A stretch of 64,000 bases of DNA, taken from contig JAMLHJ010000010.1 of the NCBI GenBank assembly GCA_023957245.1, positions 58,763 to 122,762 of the forward strand, given 5' to 3'. This stretch comes from Chitinophagales bacterium (GTDB taxonomy: Bacteria; Bacteroidota; Bacteroidia; Chitinophagales; JADIYW01). The notes under the pieces were generated by a model. That model saw only the letters and a list, made by a program, of their open reading frames with translations, did no database searches and had not been told where the DNA came from. Positions within the stretch are counted from its first letter, which is position 1. Each line of letters opens with the position of its first letter. Below are positions 19,306-28,575 of the stretch, piece after piece. Both the position numbers and the translations under genes were made by a program.

Positions 19306-19860
19306 CAATGTCGTTTAGTTATATACTTTAATGAATTTAGAGATGCTTATCAGCAAGCCAAGAAAGTCATTGCGAGGAACGAAGCAATCTATATATTACT
19401 TCAATATTTTCTCTTCATACTTTTCTTTAGAAGAAAAAGTATGCAAAAGAATCGCACCGAATTTTTCGCTGACCCACTAAATACTTGAAAGCTATTTCTT
19501 CAAAACTCGACTTCGTCTCAAACAGTTGAAGAAATTACGCTTTCTTCGTATAGTGGGTGCCCAGCTTCAAAATCTATGGTGCAGGGTGCATTCGCAACGT
19601 GTAATTCTATCTATATAATTTCACTGAATTCATTTCAGGGTCGTCTCTTTGGCTACAATGTTCTATTGATGTTTATTCGCAAGCTCTGCATGCAATACCG
19701 CTGTTATTCTGAAAGAATTTCATAGAGAAGTAATATAATTTAAAGATGCTTACAGCATGATTTTACTATAAAAAATGGGCTATTACGTGTCATTGACTCC
19801 GTCGAATCTCCGATTTCTGTAAGAATCTAAGCCAAATCTTTTCTTAACTAAACGACATTG
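19306..19860. mobile_element. MITE-like non-autonomous element, 555 bp
   Basis: Perfect 16-bp terminal inverted repeats are at 19306-19321 (CAATGTCGTTTAGTTA) and 19845-19860. Both ends are flanked directly by the 9-bp repeat ATTCTTATT (19297-19305 and 19861-19869), a target-site duplication. No transposase ORF lies inside. The interior is a mosaic: a segment GTCATTGCGAGGAACGAAGC near 19369 resembling a dispersed bacterial repeat, and a hairpin around ACTTTTCTTTAGAAGAAAAAG near 19420. The right-hand target duplicate contains the stop codon of the DedA gene, so the element landed exactly at that gene's 3' end. The family of the helper transposase is unknown. Confidence 0.85.
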
Positions 19861-19864
19861 ATTC

Positions 19865-20500
19865 TTATTTGCTCTTTTTCATTAACTTATTAAAAATAAG
19901 AGGTGCAAATGGCAATATCATCAAAAGAAGAATAATATATGTCAAGTTATTTTTGACAAACTCTGAACCTCCAAAGAAATATCCAGTAAATGTCAATGTC
20001 ACTATCCATAAAAGAGCACCAATAATATTATATATCATATATCTCAGCCAATTCATCTTGCCAATCCCAGCAACGAAAGGAACAAATGTTCTGACAATAG
20101 GAAAAAAACGACTAAAGATAACCGCTGGTGCGCCATACTTATTATAAAAAACTTCGGCGGCTCTAACATTATCAGGTTTAAAAAATGGCATTTTACCTGA
20201 TTCAATTATTCTTCTACCGTATCTATATCCAATAAAATAGTTCAACATATTGCCACTTACTGCTGCCACTACTAAAACAATATTGACAATAAATATATCT
20301 AAGTTATTGTCTGCTTTAGCGGCTATTGCACCTACAGCAAATAACAATGTATCTCCTGGCAAGAAAGTCATAAACAGTAAACCTGTTTCAGAAAAAACAA
20401 TAGCAAAAAGTAAAAAATATGTCCAAACTCCCATAGATGTTATCACTCCAGCAAGAGAAGTATCCAAATTGAAAACTAATTCTTTAATTGTATCTAACAT
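19865..20500 (-). CDS. DedA family membrane protein (VTT domain)
   Basis: A 211-residue inner-membrane protein. It carries the DedA/VTT features FLPGDTLLFAVGAIA, FSRFFPIVRTFVPFVAGIG and YNIIGALLWIVTLTFTGYFFG. DedA proteins act in membrane homeostasis, and several are undecaprenyl-phosphate or phospholipid transporters; the substrate here is unknown. It ends KKSK at the right boundary of the MITE-like element, whose target duplication overlaps the stop codon without altering the protein. Confidence 0.9.
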   Translation of the reverse strand: MLDTIKELVFNLDTSLAGVITSMGVWTYFLLFAIVFSETGLLFMTFLPGDTLLFAVGAIAAKADNNLDIFIVNIVLVVAAVSGNMLNYFIGYRYGRRIIESGKMPFFKPDNVRAAEVFYNKYGAPAVIFSRFFPIVRTFVPFVAGIGKMNWLRYMIYNIIGALLWIVTLTFTGYFFGGSEFVKNNLTYIILLLMILPFAPLIFNKLMKKSK

Positions 20501-20553
20501 CCAGTTATCAATTCTATATTGTAAAAAAATATCTTTCTAAAACACATCTGACA

Positions 20554-21714
20554 CTATTGAACCTGTTCAAATTTAATTCCTTTTTCAATCAGACGGTTAA
20601 GATATTTCTCTCCCAACGCTCCAGCAGGTGTTTTCACGCCACCCTTATTGATATAATCTGATAAATTATTGACTATTGTTAATGCTGCTTCTGCTAACAT
20701 TTTTGAGGTTTCAGTATATCCAGGGTCACCACCAGAAACTTTTGTTATTACAGTTTTCGAACCTGAAACACCTATAAAATTCAATTCAAAAAAAGATTTC
20801 GCACGTTCTTCAACAGAAGGACCGTTCCCACTAGGTTTTGTTTGGACAATTTTATCTCTAAGCACTTTCACCTTACTTGCAACGACTAATGCACTTAATC
20901 CTAAAATAGTTGTACCAATAGTAATAGGTCGTCTGAATCCAAAATATTGAGCATAAGAAAAGTTCTCACCATAAATATCTTTTCTCTCTCTTGAAGATCT
21001 ACTCACAATCAATGGGTCAATTACAGGCATTGGTAAGGCCCATTTATTGACATCATTCTGATAGTGAATCAATTTAGCTTTAGCTGAACCAAAACGATAT
21101 GGAATATCCATTAAAAATGCTTCATCTACATTCTCAAAAACACCCATTGCAGAAGCCAAGGTGCCTCCCGAAATATTTCCTTTGACAGTAACATAAGCAT
21201 TTATACTTTTATTATCACCATCTCCTAAAAGCTGTGCAGTATAAAATGTACCTAAATCTGCTGGAACACTATCAAAGCCACAACTATTAATAATCAGTGA
21301 CCCACTTCGACTAGCTGGAAAATCATAATGCTTATAAATATGATGAACATAATCAGGTTCACCTACAAGATCAACACAGTGTGTACCTGCTTCTACACAA
21401 GCCTTTACAATAGGTTCTCCATATAGTAAATAAGGACCAACTGTAGTAATAACTACTTTTGTAGATTTAGCAAGAGTCTCCAATGTATCATATTGATTGG
21501 TATCAGCAAGAATAACATCCAAATTTCTCAACTCAGGATATTGAACAACTAATTGATTTTTTAATTGCAATAATTTATACTCACTTCTACCAGCAATTGC
21601 CCACTTAGTTTTAGAAAAATCAACATTTTCAGCTAAATATTCAGCTACTAATCTCCCAGTAAATCCAGTAGCACCATATACTACAATATCATATTTTCTT
21701 TCAGGCAAACTCAT
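20554..21714 (-). CDS. Saccharopine dehydrogenase-like NAD(P)-binding oxidoreductase
   Basis: A 386-residue protein. The Rossmann motif is VVYGATGFTGRLVAEYL near residues 11-27, followed by WAIAGRSEYKL, VVITTVGPYLLYGEPIVKAC and INSCGFDSVPADLGTF. This pattern matches the saccharopine dehydrogenase-like/trans-acting enoyl reductase family rather than true lysine-pathway enzymes. The physiological substrate is unknown; lipid-related reduction is one possibility. It lies 53 bp upstream of the DedA gene on the same strand and may be co-transcribed. Confidence 0.8.
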   Translation of the reverse strand: MSLPERKYDIVVYGATGFTGRLVAEYLAENVDFSKTKWAIAGRSEYKLLQLKNQLVVQYPELRNLDVILADTNQYDTLETLAKSTKVVITTVGPYLLYGEPIVKACVEAGTHCVDLVGEPDYVHHIYKHYDFPASRSGSLIINSCGFDSVPADLGTFYTAQLLGDGDNKSINAYVTVKGNISGGTLASAMGVFENVDEAFLMDIPYRFGSAKAKLIHYQNDVNKWALPMPVIDPLIVSRSSRERKDIYGENFSYAQYFGFRRPITIGTTILGLSALVVASKVKVLRDKIVQTKPSGNGPSVEERAKSFFELNFIGVSGSKTVITKVSGGDPGYTETSKMLAEAALTIVNNLSDYINKGGVKTPAGALGEKYLNRLIEKGIKFEQVQ

Positions 21715-21873
21715 TGTAAAACACTAATAAATAAAGTGCTCAAACATAAGAAAAAGTATCAAAAAATTTCAACACGATTTTTAATATTAAACTTAATTAA
21801 GAGTTAATTTTCAGATTATATACAATTCTAAAATGATTGTGGATAAAACATTTTTACATACTCTTTAAATTTT

Positions 21874-21881
21874 TATCTTTG
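21874..21881 (+). promoter_or_regulatory. -7 box of the class I aldolase gene
   Basis: TATCTTTG followed by GCG, 22 bp before the ATG at 21904. No clear TTG at -33. Confidence 0.6.
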
Positions 21882-21903
21882 CGAACATTAGATATTTCAA
21901 ATA

Positions 21904-22965
21904 ATGAATCGTCAAAGTATTATAGAATGTATTGGAGAAGAACAGGCAGCATACCTGTTGAATCATGAATCAAAAACAATTTCTAAAGATTTGCTACATC
22001 TACCAGGCAGTGATTTTGTAGATAGAATATGGGCAGCTTCCAACCGAAGTCCACAAGTTCTAAGAAGCTTACAAGATTTATATAGTAATGGAAGACTTGC
22101 CAATACTGGATATCTATCTATCTTGCCAGTTGATCAAGGTATAGAACATTCAGCTGGTGCTAGCTTTGCACCCAATCCTATCTATTTTGACTCTGAAAAT
22201 ATTGTAAAATTAGCGATTGAAGGAGGTTGTAATGCTGTGGCTTCTACTTATGGTGTATTAGGGTCTGTCGCAAGAAAATATGCTCATAAAATCCCTTTCA
22301 TTGTCAAAATCAATCACAATGAATTTTTATCATACCCCAATACATTCGACCAAGTACTATTTGGCACTATCAAAAATGCATGGGATATGGGAGCTGTCGC
22401 AGTAGGTGCAACTATTTATTTCGGAAGTGATACATCCAGAAGACAAATCGTCGAAATTGCGAAAGCTTTTGACTATGCTCATGAATTAGGAATGGCAACT
22501 ATTTTATGGTGCTATACAAGAAATAATGCTTTCAAAATTGGCGGTGTAGATTATCACACTTCTACTGACTTATCTTCACAAGCCAATCATATAGGAGTTA
22601 CAATTCAAGCAGATATTATCAAGCAAAAATTATCCACAAATAATGGTGGCTATAATGCTGTTAATTTTGGGAAAACACATCCTAAAGTTTATTCAGAATT
22701 GACAACTGATCACCCTATTGATTTAAATAGATACCAAGTAGCTAATTGCTATATGGGTCGTGCTGGACTTATCAATTCAGGAGGAGAATCTAAAGGAGCA
22801 TCAGATTTGGCTGAAGCTGTTACAACGGCTATTATTAATAAAAGAGCTGGAGGACAAGGTCTAATTTCGGGTAGAAAAGCTTTCCAAAAACCTATTAATG
22901 AAGGTATTCAGTTATTAAACGCTATTCAAGATATCTATTTGAGCAGTGATGTAGATATTGCTTAA
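21904..22965 (+). CDS. fbaB: Class I fructose-bisphosphate aldolase (DhnA/FbaB type)
   Basis: A 353-residue TIM-barrel enzyme that interconverts fructose-1,6-bisphosphate with dihydroxyacetone phosphate and glyceraldehyde-3-phosphate through a lysine Schiff base. Family blocks include [50 protein letters not shown] and the phosphate-binding C-terminal [12 protein letters not shown]. The length is typical of this archaeal/bacterial class I type. It is a single-gene unit with its own promoter and a strong terminator. Confidence 0.92.
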   Translation: MNRQSIIECIGEEQAAYLLNHESKTISKDLLHLPGSDFVDRIWAASNRSPQVLRSLQDLYSNGRLANTGYLSILPVDQGIEHSAGASFAPNPIYFDSENIVKLAIEGGCNAVASTYGVLGSVARKYAHKIPFIVKINHNEFLSYPNTFDQVLFGTIKNAWDMGAVAVGATIYFGSDTSRRQIVEIAKAFDYAHELGMATILWCYTRNNAFKIGGVDYHTSTDLSSQANHIGVTIQADIIKQKLSTNNGGYNAVNFGKTHPKVYSELTTDHPIDLNRYQVANCYMGRAGLINSGGESKGASDLAEAVTTAIINKRAGGQGLISGRKAFQKPINEGIQLLNAIQDIYLSSDVDIA

Positions 22966-22984
22966 AATACAATAACTTTTTAAC

Positions 22985-23039
22985 AACTCCTTTTTATTTT
23001 AGATGTCATAAGACGTTGAAAATAGAAAGGAGTTTTTTA
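22985..23039 (+). terminator. Terminator of the class I aldolase gene
   Basis: Stem AACTCCTTT / AAAGGAGTT (22985-22993, 23026-23034), with further A/T pairing inside, followed by TTTTT. Confidence 0.8.
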
Positions 23040-23173
23040 TTGATTTCAGTACGTTAAATAGTCATAAATTCAAGGTAATTATACTCCAGAATATACTTCT
23101 CAATTAACAAGTAACGTTCATTACATTATATTACCTTAAATATTCAACTCTACTCCCTTTAACCTCCATTTAC

Positions 23174-23809
23174 ATGAAATTTATTCTTAGCAGTATTTTT
23201 TTGATTTATAGTCAATACTTATTTGCACAAAACACAAAAGACTATCTCCATTTTTTTCCAGATTCAATTGTTCAGAAGGCTTCTAAGATTTCTCCAAATT
23301 TACCATATAACGATATGGAGAAAGAAGTGTTTTTGTTAACCAATCTAGCTAGAATGGCTCCTAAAGAATTTATCAGCTTATTGAATCAATATTTAAAAGA
23401 TAGCGATTCCTATTCCAATAATAATCCTTATGTCAATTCGCTAAGAAATGAATTGATGAAAAAAAAAGCCAATCCAAATGCACTTCTTACACATCACATT
23501 TTAAGAGAAGTCGCAACGGCACATGCAGCATATAACAATAGAACACATACAACAGGTCATCAGGATTCTAACAAAAGAGCTTTGACAGTGGAGAAATCAA
23601 TGCATCATTATATGTACGCTGAAAACTGTGCTTATTATTACAATTCTGCAATAGATTTATTGATGGGATTATTAATTGATAACGGCATTAGAAGTGTTGG
23701 GCACAGAAGAACAATTTTAAATGATTATTTGACACACTTAGGAATATCTATCATCAAAGAAAAAAATGGTGAAGGTTATATAATGGTGGAAAGCTTCAGT
23801 GCAGAATAA
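23174..23809 (+). CDS. Secreted CAP/SCP-domain protein
   Basis: A 211-residue protein with a signal peptide (residues 1-18, …YSQYLFAQ). A CAP domain spans about 45-210: EVFLLTNLARMAPKEF, ATAHAAYNNRTHTTGHQDS, YAENCAYY and GHRRTILNDYLTHLGISI. The histidines and acidic residue of the CAP cavity appear present (H in ATAHAAY, E in YAENC, H in GHRRT). Bacterial CAP proteins are extracellular and mostly of unknown activity. No sorting domain or anchor is visible. Confidence 0.85.
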   Translation: MKFILSSIFLIYSQYLFAQNTKDYLHFFPDSIVQKASKISPNLPYNDMEKEVFLLTNLARMAPKEFISLLNQYLKDSDSYSNNNPYVNSLRNELMKKKANPNALLTHHILREVATAHAAYNNRTHTTGHQDSNKRALTVEKSMHHYMYAENCAYYYNSAIDLLMGLLIDNGIRSVGHRRTILNDYLTHLGISIIKEKNGEGYIMVESFSAE

Positions 23810-23899
23810 TTAAAAAATGATTAGAATTTTAATCGTATTTTAATCAATTAGAATTATAGCATTTTGTAATTTTATCCGTCAGATGTAAGCATCTCTCTT

Positions 23900-25255
23900 A
23901 TGCAGAAATTAAATCAATTTGTTGAAATACAAAACGACATCTATCCACAAGTTGTCAAAGAGCTGATGAATGGGTATAAAAAGAGTAATTGGATACATTT
24001 AGTTTTCCCTAGACTCCCATTGAACGAGAATGATACTCATGTATTTTTCCATCTCCAAAACTCACAAGAAGCAAGAGCTTTCATGACACATTCTATTTTA
24101 GGTGTCAGATTAAAAGAATGCTTGAATATTTTATTAGGAATACACAATAAGACTATTCTCAATATTTTTGGGTCTCCAGATTTTCTTCATTTCAAATCAA
24201 GCATGACTTTGTTTGCTTATATTAATGAAGATAAAAATTCTATTTTCCATCAAATCCTAGATAAATATTATTCAGGAAAAATGGATTTAAAAACATTACA
24301 GCTTCTAAAAGAAGAAACTGAAATGCCCGCTTCTAGTCATGTCGTCTGGTTGGATGAGTTGCAAACAAATTTTAATAACCATAAGAAAATTAATGAGTTA
24401 AGGGTAAAGATTTATAAAGAAACACAATTAATTTTAATTAATGGAAGGTATCCATTGGAGCAAAAAAATATTATTTTTGAAAAACCTGAAACTACTGCAC
24501 AATCTGTTTCACTACACCTTCAACCCCATTTAATTCATACGATATCAAAAAATTATTCAACTCAAATATTTGTCATTAATTCAAATGATAAAGACCAAGC
24601 CAATTTATTAAAAAGTGTAGGTTGCAACCCCGTAATTCATCAGGAAGTTAATCGTATATTTCCACGCAATGAATCCAATGAAGGTGAAGATAGTACAGAA
24701 GCTGACTTATATAGAAGAAGTAATATTGCACCTGCACTGTTTCAATTTACTGCTGATGCAGATATTTATCAAATTGATAGGAATACAGAATTTTCATATC
24801 CCTTTCCAAAAGATTTTATTGGAGGTATTTACATTCCTAATATTACAATATTCAGAGGTAAAGAAATCAATGGATACAAACTATTAAAAAATCCATTTCA
24901 ATTTGATATTATTGCCACTCCTCGAATTGAAAATCCTGAAATTGAATTCATTCACGGTGAATGGCGATTTTCTTCAAAAAGTGAAGATTTTATCTTAGAA
25001 AAAATCAGATCTGTACTAAGAATTGCATTTTTGCATCAACATGATAGCATTGTATTCAGTATCGACAATTCAGAAAAGAAAAATTATCCATCCAAACATC
25101 TTTCTGAATTATATAGTCAAATTTTTTACGAAGTAGAATTTAAAGATGTTTTCAAACTAATTATCTTCTCAATAACAAGTTCTAATACATTTTCTAATGA
25201 ACAGGTAGCAATAGATAATATTTACACTAATTTTTACGCTACCTTTAGTCAATAA
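23900..25255 (+). CDS. DUF1810 fused to a degenerate TIGR02452/PARG-like domain
   Basis: A 451-residue protein with two parts. Residues 1-140 match DUF1810 (NWIHLVFPRLP, SILGVRLKECLNILLG, FGSPDFLHFKSSMTLFAYI). Residues ~165-450 resemble the microbial PARG/TIGR02452 macrodomain family (EADLYRRSNIAPALF, IGGIYIPNITIFRG, NGYKLLKNPFQFDIIATPRI, LRIAFLHQHDSIVFS). The family's glycine-rich ADP-ribose loop, expected after IFVINSND, is absent. The usual GCGAF-type segment after HQHDSIVFS is replaced by IDNSEKKNY. The protein therefore probably binds or senses rather than hydrolyses ADP-ribose. Neither domain's role is established here, and the neighbours give no clue. Confidence 0.65.
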   Translation: MQKLNQFVEIQNDIYPQVVKELMNGYKKSNWIHLVFPRLPLNENDTHVFFHLQNSQEARAFMTHSILGVRLKECLNILLGIHNKTILNIFGSPDFLHFKSSMTLFAYINEDKNSIFHQILDKYYSGKMDLKTLQLLKEETEMPASSHVVWLDELQTNFNNHKKINELRVKIYKETQLILINGRYPLEQKNIIFEKPETTAQSVSLHLQPHLIHTISKNYSTQIFVINSNDKDQANLLKSVGCNPVIHQEVNRIFPRNESNEGEDSTEADLYRRSNIAPALFQFTADADIYQIDRNTEFSYPFPKDFIGGIYIPNITIFRGKEINGYKLLKNPFQFDIIATPRIENPEIEFIHGEWRFSSKSEDFILEKIRSVLRIAFLHQHDSIVFSIDNSEKKNYPSKHLSELYSQIFYEVEFKDVFKLIIFSITSSNTFSNEQVAIDNIYTNFYATFSQ

Positions 25256-25264
25256 GGTAAATAT

Positions 25265-25666
25265 CTAAGGATTTAAAAAATCTCCTGACTCAATCACTTG
25301 TGCTCCTTTGGGCAATTCTTGATTATACCAATACATCCAACATTCCAAATTGCCATTTTCAGTATTCACTTGCACTTTTTCTCTCCTATATTCATAAGGA
25401 GGCTCACCTACCCCAATACCTTCATACTCATCTAGTTCTGCAAGTATTTCTTCATCATCTAAAAGATAAACATCGCCAACAACTATGTCATTAATATCAC
25501 CTTCTGGAATAACAGCAGGATACCAATCTATTTTATAAAGTTTGGCATGAGTTACAAATCCAAGACTTACTAAACTACAATTACAAGAAAGCTTTTTAGC
25601 CATTTTGAGTTCTGTATCTAGACGAAGTGAACCATAAGTAAATAAATATGCTTGCATAATCAACAT
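25265..25666 (-). CDS. Gamma-glutamylcyclotransferase-like (GGCT/AIG2) protein
   Basis: A 133-residue protein with the GGCT-fold substrate loop YGSLR near residues 11-15 and the conserved acidic LDEYEGIG near residues 77-84, where the glutamate is the usual catalytic acid. The fold includes enzymes acting on gamma-glutamyl amines or glutathione-like compounds; the substrate is not predictable here. A second ATG at codon 4 (MQAYLFTYGSL) may be the true start. It lies downstream of valS but is separated from it by a terminator-like hairpin. Confidence 0.8.
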   Translation of the reverse strand: MLIMQAYLFTYGSLRLDTELKMAKKLSCNCSLVSLGFVTHAKLYKIDWYPAVIPEGDINDIVVGDVYLLDDEEILAELDEYEGIGVGEPPYEYRREKVQVNTENGNLECWMYWYNQELPKGAQVIESGDFLNP

Positions 25667-25673
25667 CTAAAAT

Positions 25674-25696
25674 ATAAAAAAGAGAGCATTATGCTC
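25674..25696 (-). terminator. Terminator of valS
   Basis: On the minus strand a short palindrome GAGCATAATGCTC is followed by TCTTTTTTAT, 30 bp after the valS stop. The stem is short, so efficiency is uncertain. Confidence 0.6.
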
Positions 25697-25725
25697 CCTT
25701 TAATTGCTATCTTAACGATAATATT

Positions 25726-28392
25726 TTATAGTCCAGCTAAACTTTCTTCCAAATTCTTCAATTTTTGAAGTCCATCAGCTAATTTTTGACGCTCTTTATC
25801 GACAATATCAGCTTTTGCATTTTGGACAAATCTTTCATTACTCAATTTTTTTTCTACTGACTCAATAAAACCTTTGTAATATTTTATCTCATCTTCTATC
25901 CTCTTTCTTTCTTCTTCTAAATCTAGCACTAAGCCCAAATCAATAAATACTTTATCCACTCCTACCAATTCAGAAATTAAATTTTGAGCATTTTCTGGCT
26001 CTTCGAAGCTCAACAAGCTGACATTTGCTTTAGCACAAATCAAAGATTCAAAAGATTTATAGGTTGCATTGTTTTGAGTTTGCACATAAACTTTGGCAGC
26101 ATCTTTTGGCGATAGCTGTGCTTTGGCTCTAGCATTTCTAATCGTAGTGATAAGAGATTGAATTTGCGCACCTGCTTTTATAGCTTCTATACTAACAGCT
26201 CCAGCTAGTGGATATGCTTGTAAAAAGATATCATCTCCGTCTTTTCTTTCTTGAATTGAATGCCAAATTTCTTCAGTAATAAAAGGCATAAAAGGATGCA
26301 ATAATATCATCGATTGCTCAAAAATATGAATAGTCTTATCCATAACATTTCGAGCTATTGGCTCACCAAATGGCGGTTTAATCCATTCCAAATACCAAGA
26401 ACAGAAATCGTCCCAAATAAAATTATATAATAATTTCACTGCTTCAGAAAGCCTATATTCTGACACCAATCTTTCTAGCTCAATAGTAACTTGCGCCAAC
26501 CTAGATTCCATCCAGTCAAAAACATTTTCAAAAGAAGTATCTTCTTCTTCCTTAATTTCCAAACCCTTCAATAAACGTAAAGCATTCCATAATTTATTAC
26601 AGAAATTTCTTCCTTGCTCCACTAATTTATCATCATACAAAATATCATTTCCAGCAGGTGCTGAAGCCAACATCCCAAAGCGGACGCCATCAGCTCCAAA
26701 ATCTCTTATTAAGTCCAAAGGGTCTGGTGAATTGCCCAAAGATTTAGACATTTTACGACCTTGTTTATCTCTTACTATTCCAGTCAAGTAAACCGTTCTA
26801 AATGGAATCTCATCTGTATATTCAAGTCCAGCAATAATCATTCTAGCCACCCAGAAAAATAAAATTTCAGGTGCTGTTACAATCACTTCTGTTGGATAAT
26901 AATATCTCAATTCAGGACATTTAGAAAAATCTATTTTACCAGTATTGGCATCATAAGCACTATCAAAACCACCAAATACTTGAATCGGCCATAACCATGA
27001 GGAAGCCCAAGTATCTAAAACATCTTCATCTTGCTTTAAATCTTCAACTTTGACATTTGGATTGATTTTTTGCGCCTGACTTAAAGCATCTTCAATTGTT
27101 TCTGCAACTACAAAATTACCATCTGGAAGATAATATGCTGGAATTCTATGTCCCCACCACAACTGCCTTGATACACACCAGTCACGGACATTTTCCATCC
27201 AATGACGATAAGTATTTTTGAACTTATTAGGCAACAAAACGACTTCATTATCTTCTACAACATCTAAAGCTCTTTTTGATATCTTTTGCATGTCCAAAAA
27301 CCACTGTAAAGACAATTTAGGCTCAACAACAGAATTTGTCCTTTCAGAACGCCCTACTTTATTAATAATTGATTCGGTATTGACTAAAAATCCTTCTGCT
27401 TCGAGAACTTTAACAAATTTCTTTCTCAAAACAAATCTGTCCATTCCAATATATTCGGCTATTTGTACCTTATCATTAGCTGTACCATCATCATTGAACA
27501 TATCAATGACTTCTAATTGATGTTTTTGACCCAATTCATAATCATTTGGATCATGAGCAGGTGTCACTTTCAGACAACCAGTACCAAAATCTTTTTCTAC
27601 ATATTCATCGAAAATGATAGGAATACGTCTATTTACAAATGGAACAATAGCATATTTACCTTTTAAATGCTGGTATCTTTCATCGTCAGGATTGACAGCA
27701 ATGGCAGTATCTGCAAATATTGTCTCTGGTCTTGTAGTTGCAATAACAATATATTCATTATCAGCACCTTCTATTGGATATCTTACTGAATATAAAAATG
27801 ATTGTTCGCCATTTTCATTATAAATTACTTCTTCATTGGAAAGTGCAGTTTTGGCTTCAACATCCCAATTAATCATACGCAAACCTCTGTAGATATATCC
27901 TTTTTTATAAAGATCTACAAATACTCGAATCACAGCTTGGTAATAATTTTTATCCATCGTGAAGCCTGTCCTATCCCAATCACAAGAAGCTCCAAGCTGT
28001 TTGAGTTGTTCCAAGATGATCCCTCCATACTTATCTTTCCAATCATAAGCATGAGCCAAAAACTCATCTCTAGTCAAATCACTTTTCTTAATTCCTTGCT
28101 CACGCAACATTCTCACCACTTTGGCTTCTGTAGCTATGGAAGCATGATCAGTCCCTGGCACCCAGCATGCATTAAATCCCTTTTGTCTAGCTGTACGAAT
28201 CAATACATCTTGAATCGTATTATTCAACATGTGTCCCATGTGTAAAACACCTGTAACATTTGGTGGCGGAATAGTAATCGTATATGACGGTCGATTGTCT
28301 GGTGTAGATTTAAAGTATCCTCTACTTAACCAATGTTGATACCATTTGCTTTCAACAATAGTAGAGTCGTAAGTTTTATTTAGCTCATTCAT
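25726..28392 (-). CDS. valS: Valyl-tRNA synthetase
   Basis: An 888-residue class I aminoacyl-tRNA synthetase that charges tRNA-Val. HMGH is at residues 51-54 in PPPNVTGVLHMGHMLN, KMSKS occurs in GRKMSKSLGNSPDPLDLI, and the CP1 editing domain is present (IATTRPETIFADTAIAV, VTPAHDPNDYELG). The C-terminal coiled-coil arm is at the end (LDLEEERKRIEDEIKYYKGF). A longer frame starts at a TTG (28437), but the -7 box at 28411-28418 lies downstream of it. ATG 28392, giving MNELNKTYDSTIVESKWY, is the right start. Confidence 0.96.
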   Translation of the reverse strand: MNELNKTYDSTIVESKWYQHWLSRGYFKSTPDNRPSYTITIPPPNVTGVLHMGHMLNNTIQDVLIRTARQKGFNACWVPGTDHASIATEAKVVRMLREQGIKKSDLTRDEFLAHAYDWKDKYGGIILEQLKQLGASCDWDRTGFTMDKNYYQAVIRVFVDLYKKGYIYRGLRMINWDVEAKTALSNEEVIYNENGEQSFLYSVRYPIEGADNEYIVIATTRPETIFADTAIAVNPDDERYQHLKGKYAIVPFVNRRIPIIFDEYVEKDFGTGCLKVTPAHDPNDYELGQKHQLEVIDMFNDDGTANDKVQIAEYIGMDRFVLRKKFVKVLEAEGFLVNTESIINKVGRSERTNSVVEPKLSLQWFLDMQKISKRALDVVEDNEVVLLPNKFKNTYRHWMENVRDWCVSRQLWWGHRIPAYYLPDGNFVVAETIEDALSQAQKINPNVKVEDLKQDEDVLDTWASSWLWPIQVFGGFDSAYDANTGKIDFSKCPELRYYYPTEVIVTAPEILFFWVARMIIAGLEYTDEIPFRTVYLTGIVRDKQGRKMSKSLGNSPDPLDLIRDFGADGVRFGMLASAPAGNDILYDDKLVEQGRNFCNKLWNALRLLKGLEIKEEEDTSFENVFDWMESRLAQVTIELERLVSEYRLSEAVKLLYNFIWDDFCSWYLEWIKPPFGEPIARNVMDKTIHIFEQSMILLHPFMPFITEEIWHSIQERKDGDDIFLQAYPLAGAVSIEAIKAGAQIQSLITTIRNARAKAQLSPKDAAKVYVQTQNNATYKSFESLICAKANVSLLSFEEPENAQNLISELVGVDKVFIDLGLVLDLEEERKRIEDEIKYYKGFIESVEKKLSNERFVQNAKADIVDKERQKLADGLQKLKNLEESLAGL

Positions 28393-28410
28393 ATTTTCAA
28401 GAAGAATCTG

Positions 28411-28418
28411 CAAATTTA
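28411..28418 (-). promoter_or_regulatory. -7 box of valS
   Basis: Reads TAAATTTG then CAG on the minus strand, 18 bp before ATG 28392. It decides the start codon by placing the TTG at 28437 upstream of transcription. Confidence 0.6.
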
Positions 28419-28575
28419 ATAAAAGAATCTTGAGCAAAATGAATAAAGACTGACAATTCAGTAGAAGAATAAATTTTTCATTCTTATTTTACAATGAACT
28501 TGCATAGACAGCACAAATCACAGTAATATCTATGATTTTAATCCAATAACTACAAAAATTTATTACTTTCAACCT

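Noticed and set aside
27802..28245. 147-codon plus-strand ORF inside valS
   Set aside because: Antisense shadow of a well-conserved synthetase coding region.
28393..28437. TTG start for valS fifteen codons upstream
   Set aside because: The added residues are hydrophobic and unlike the family, and a -7 box lies downstream of the TTG.
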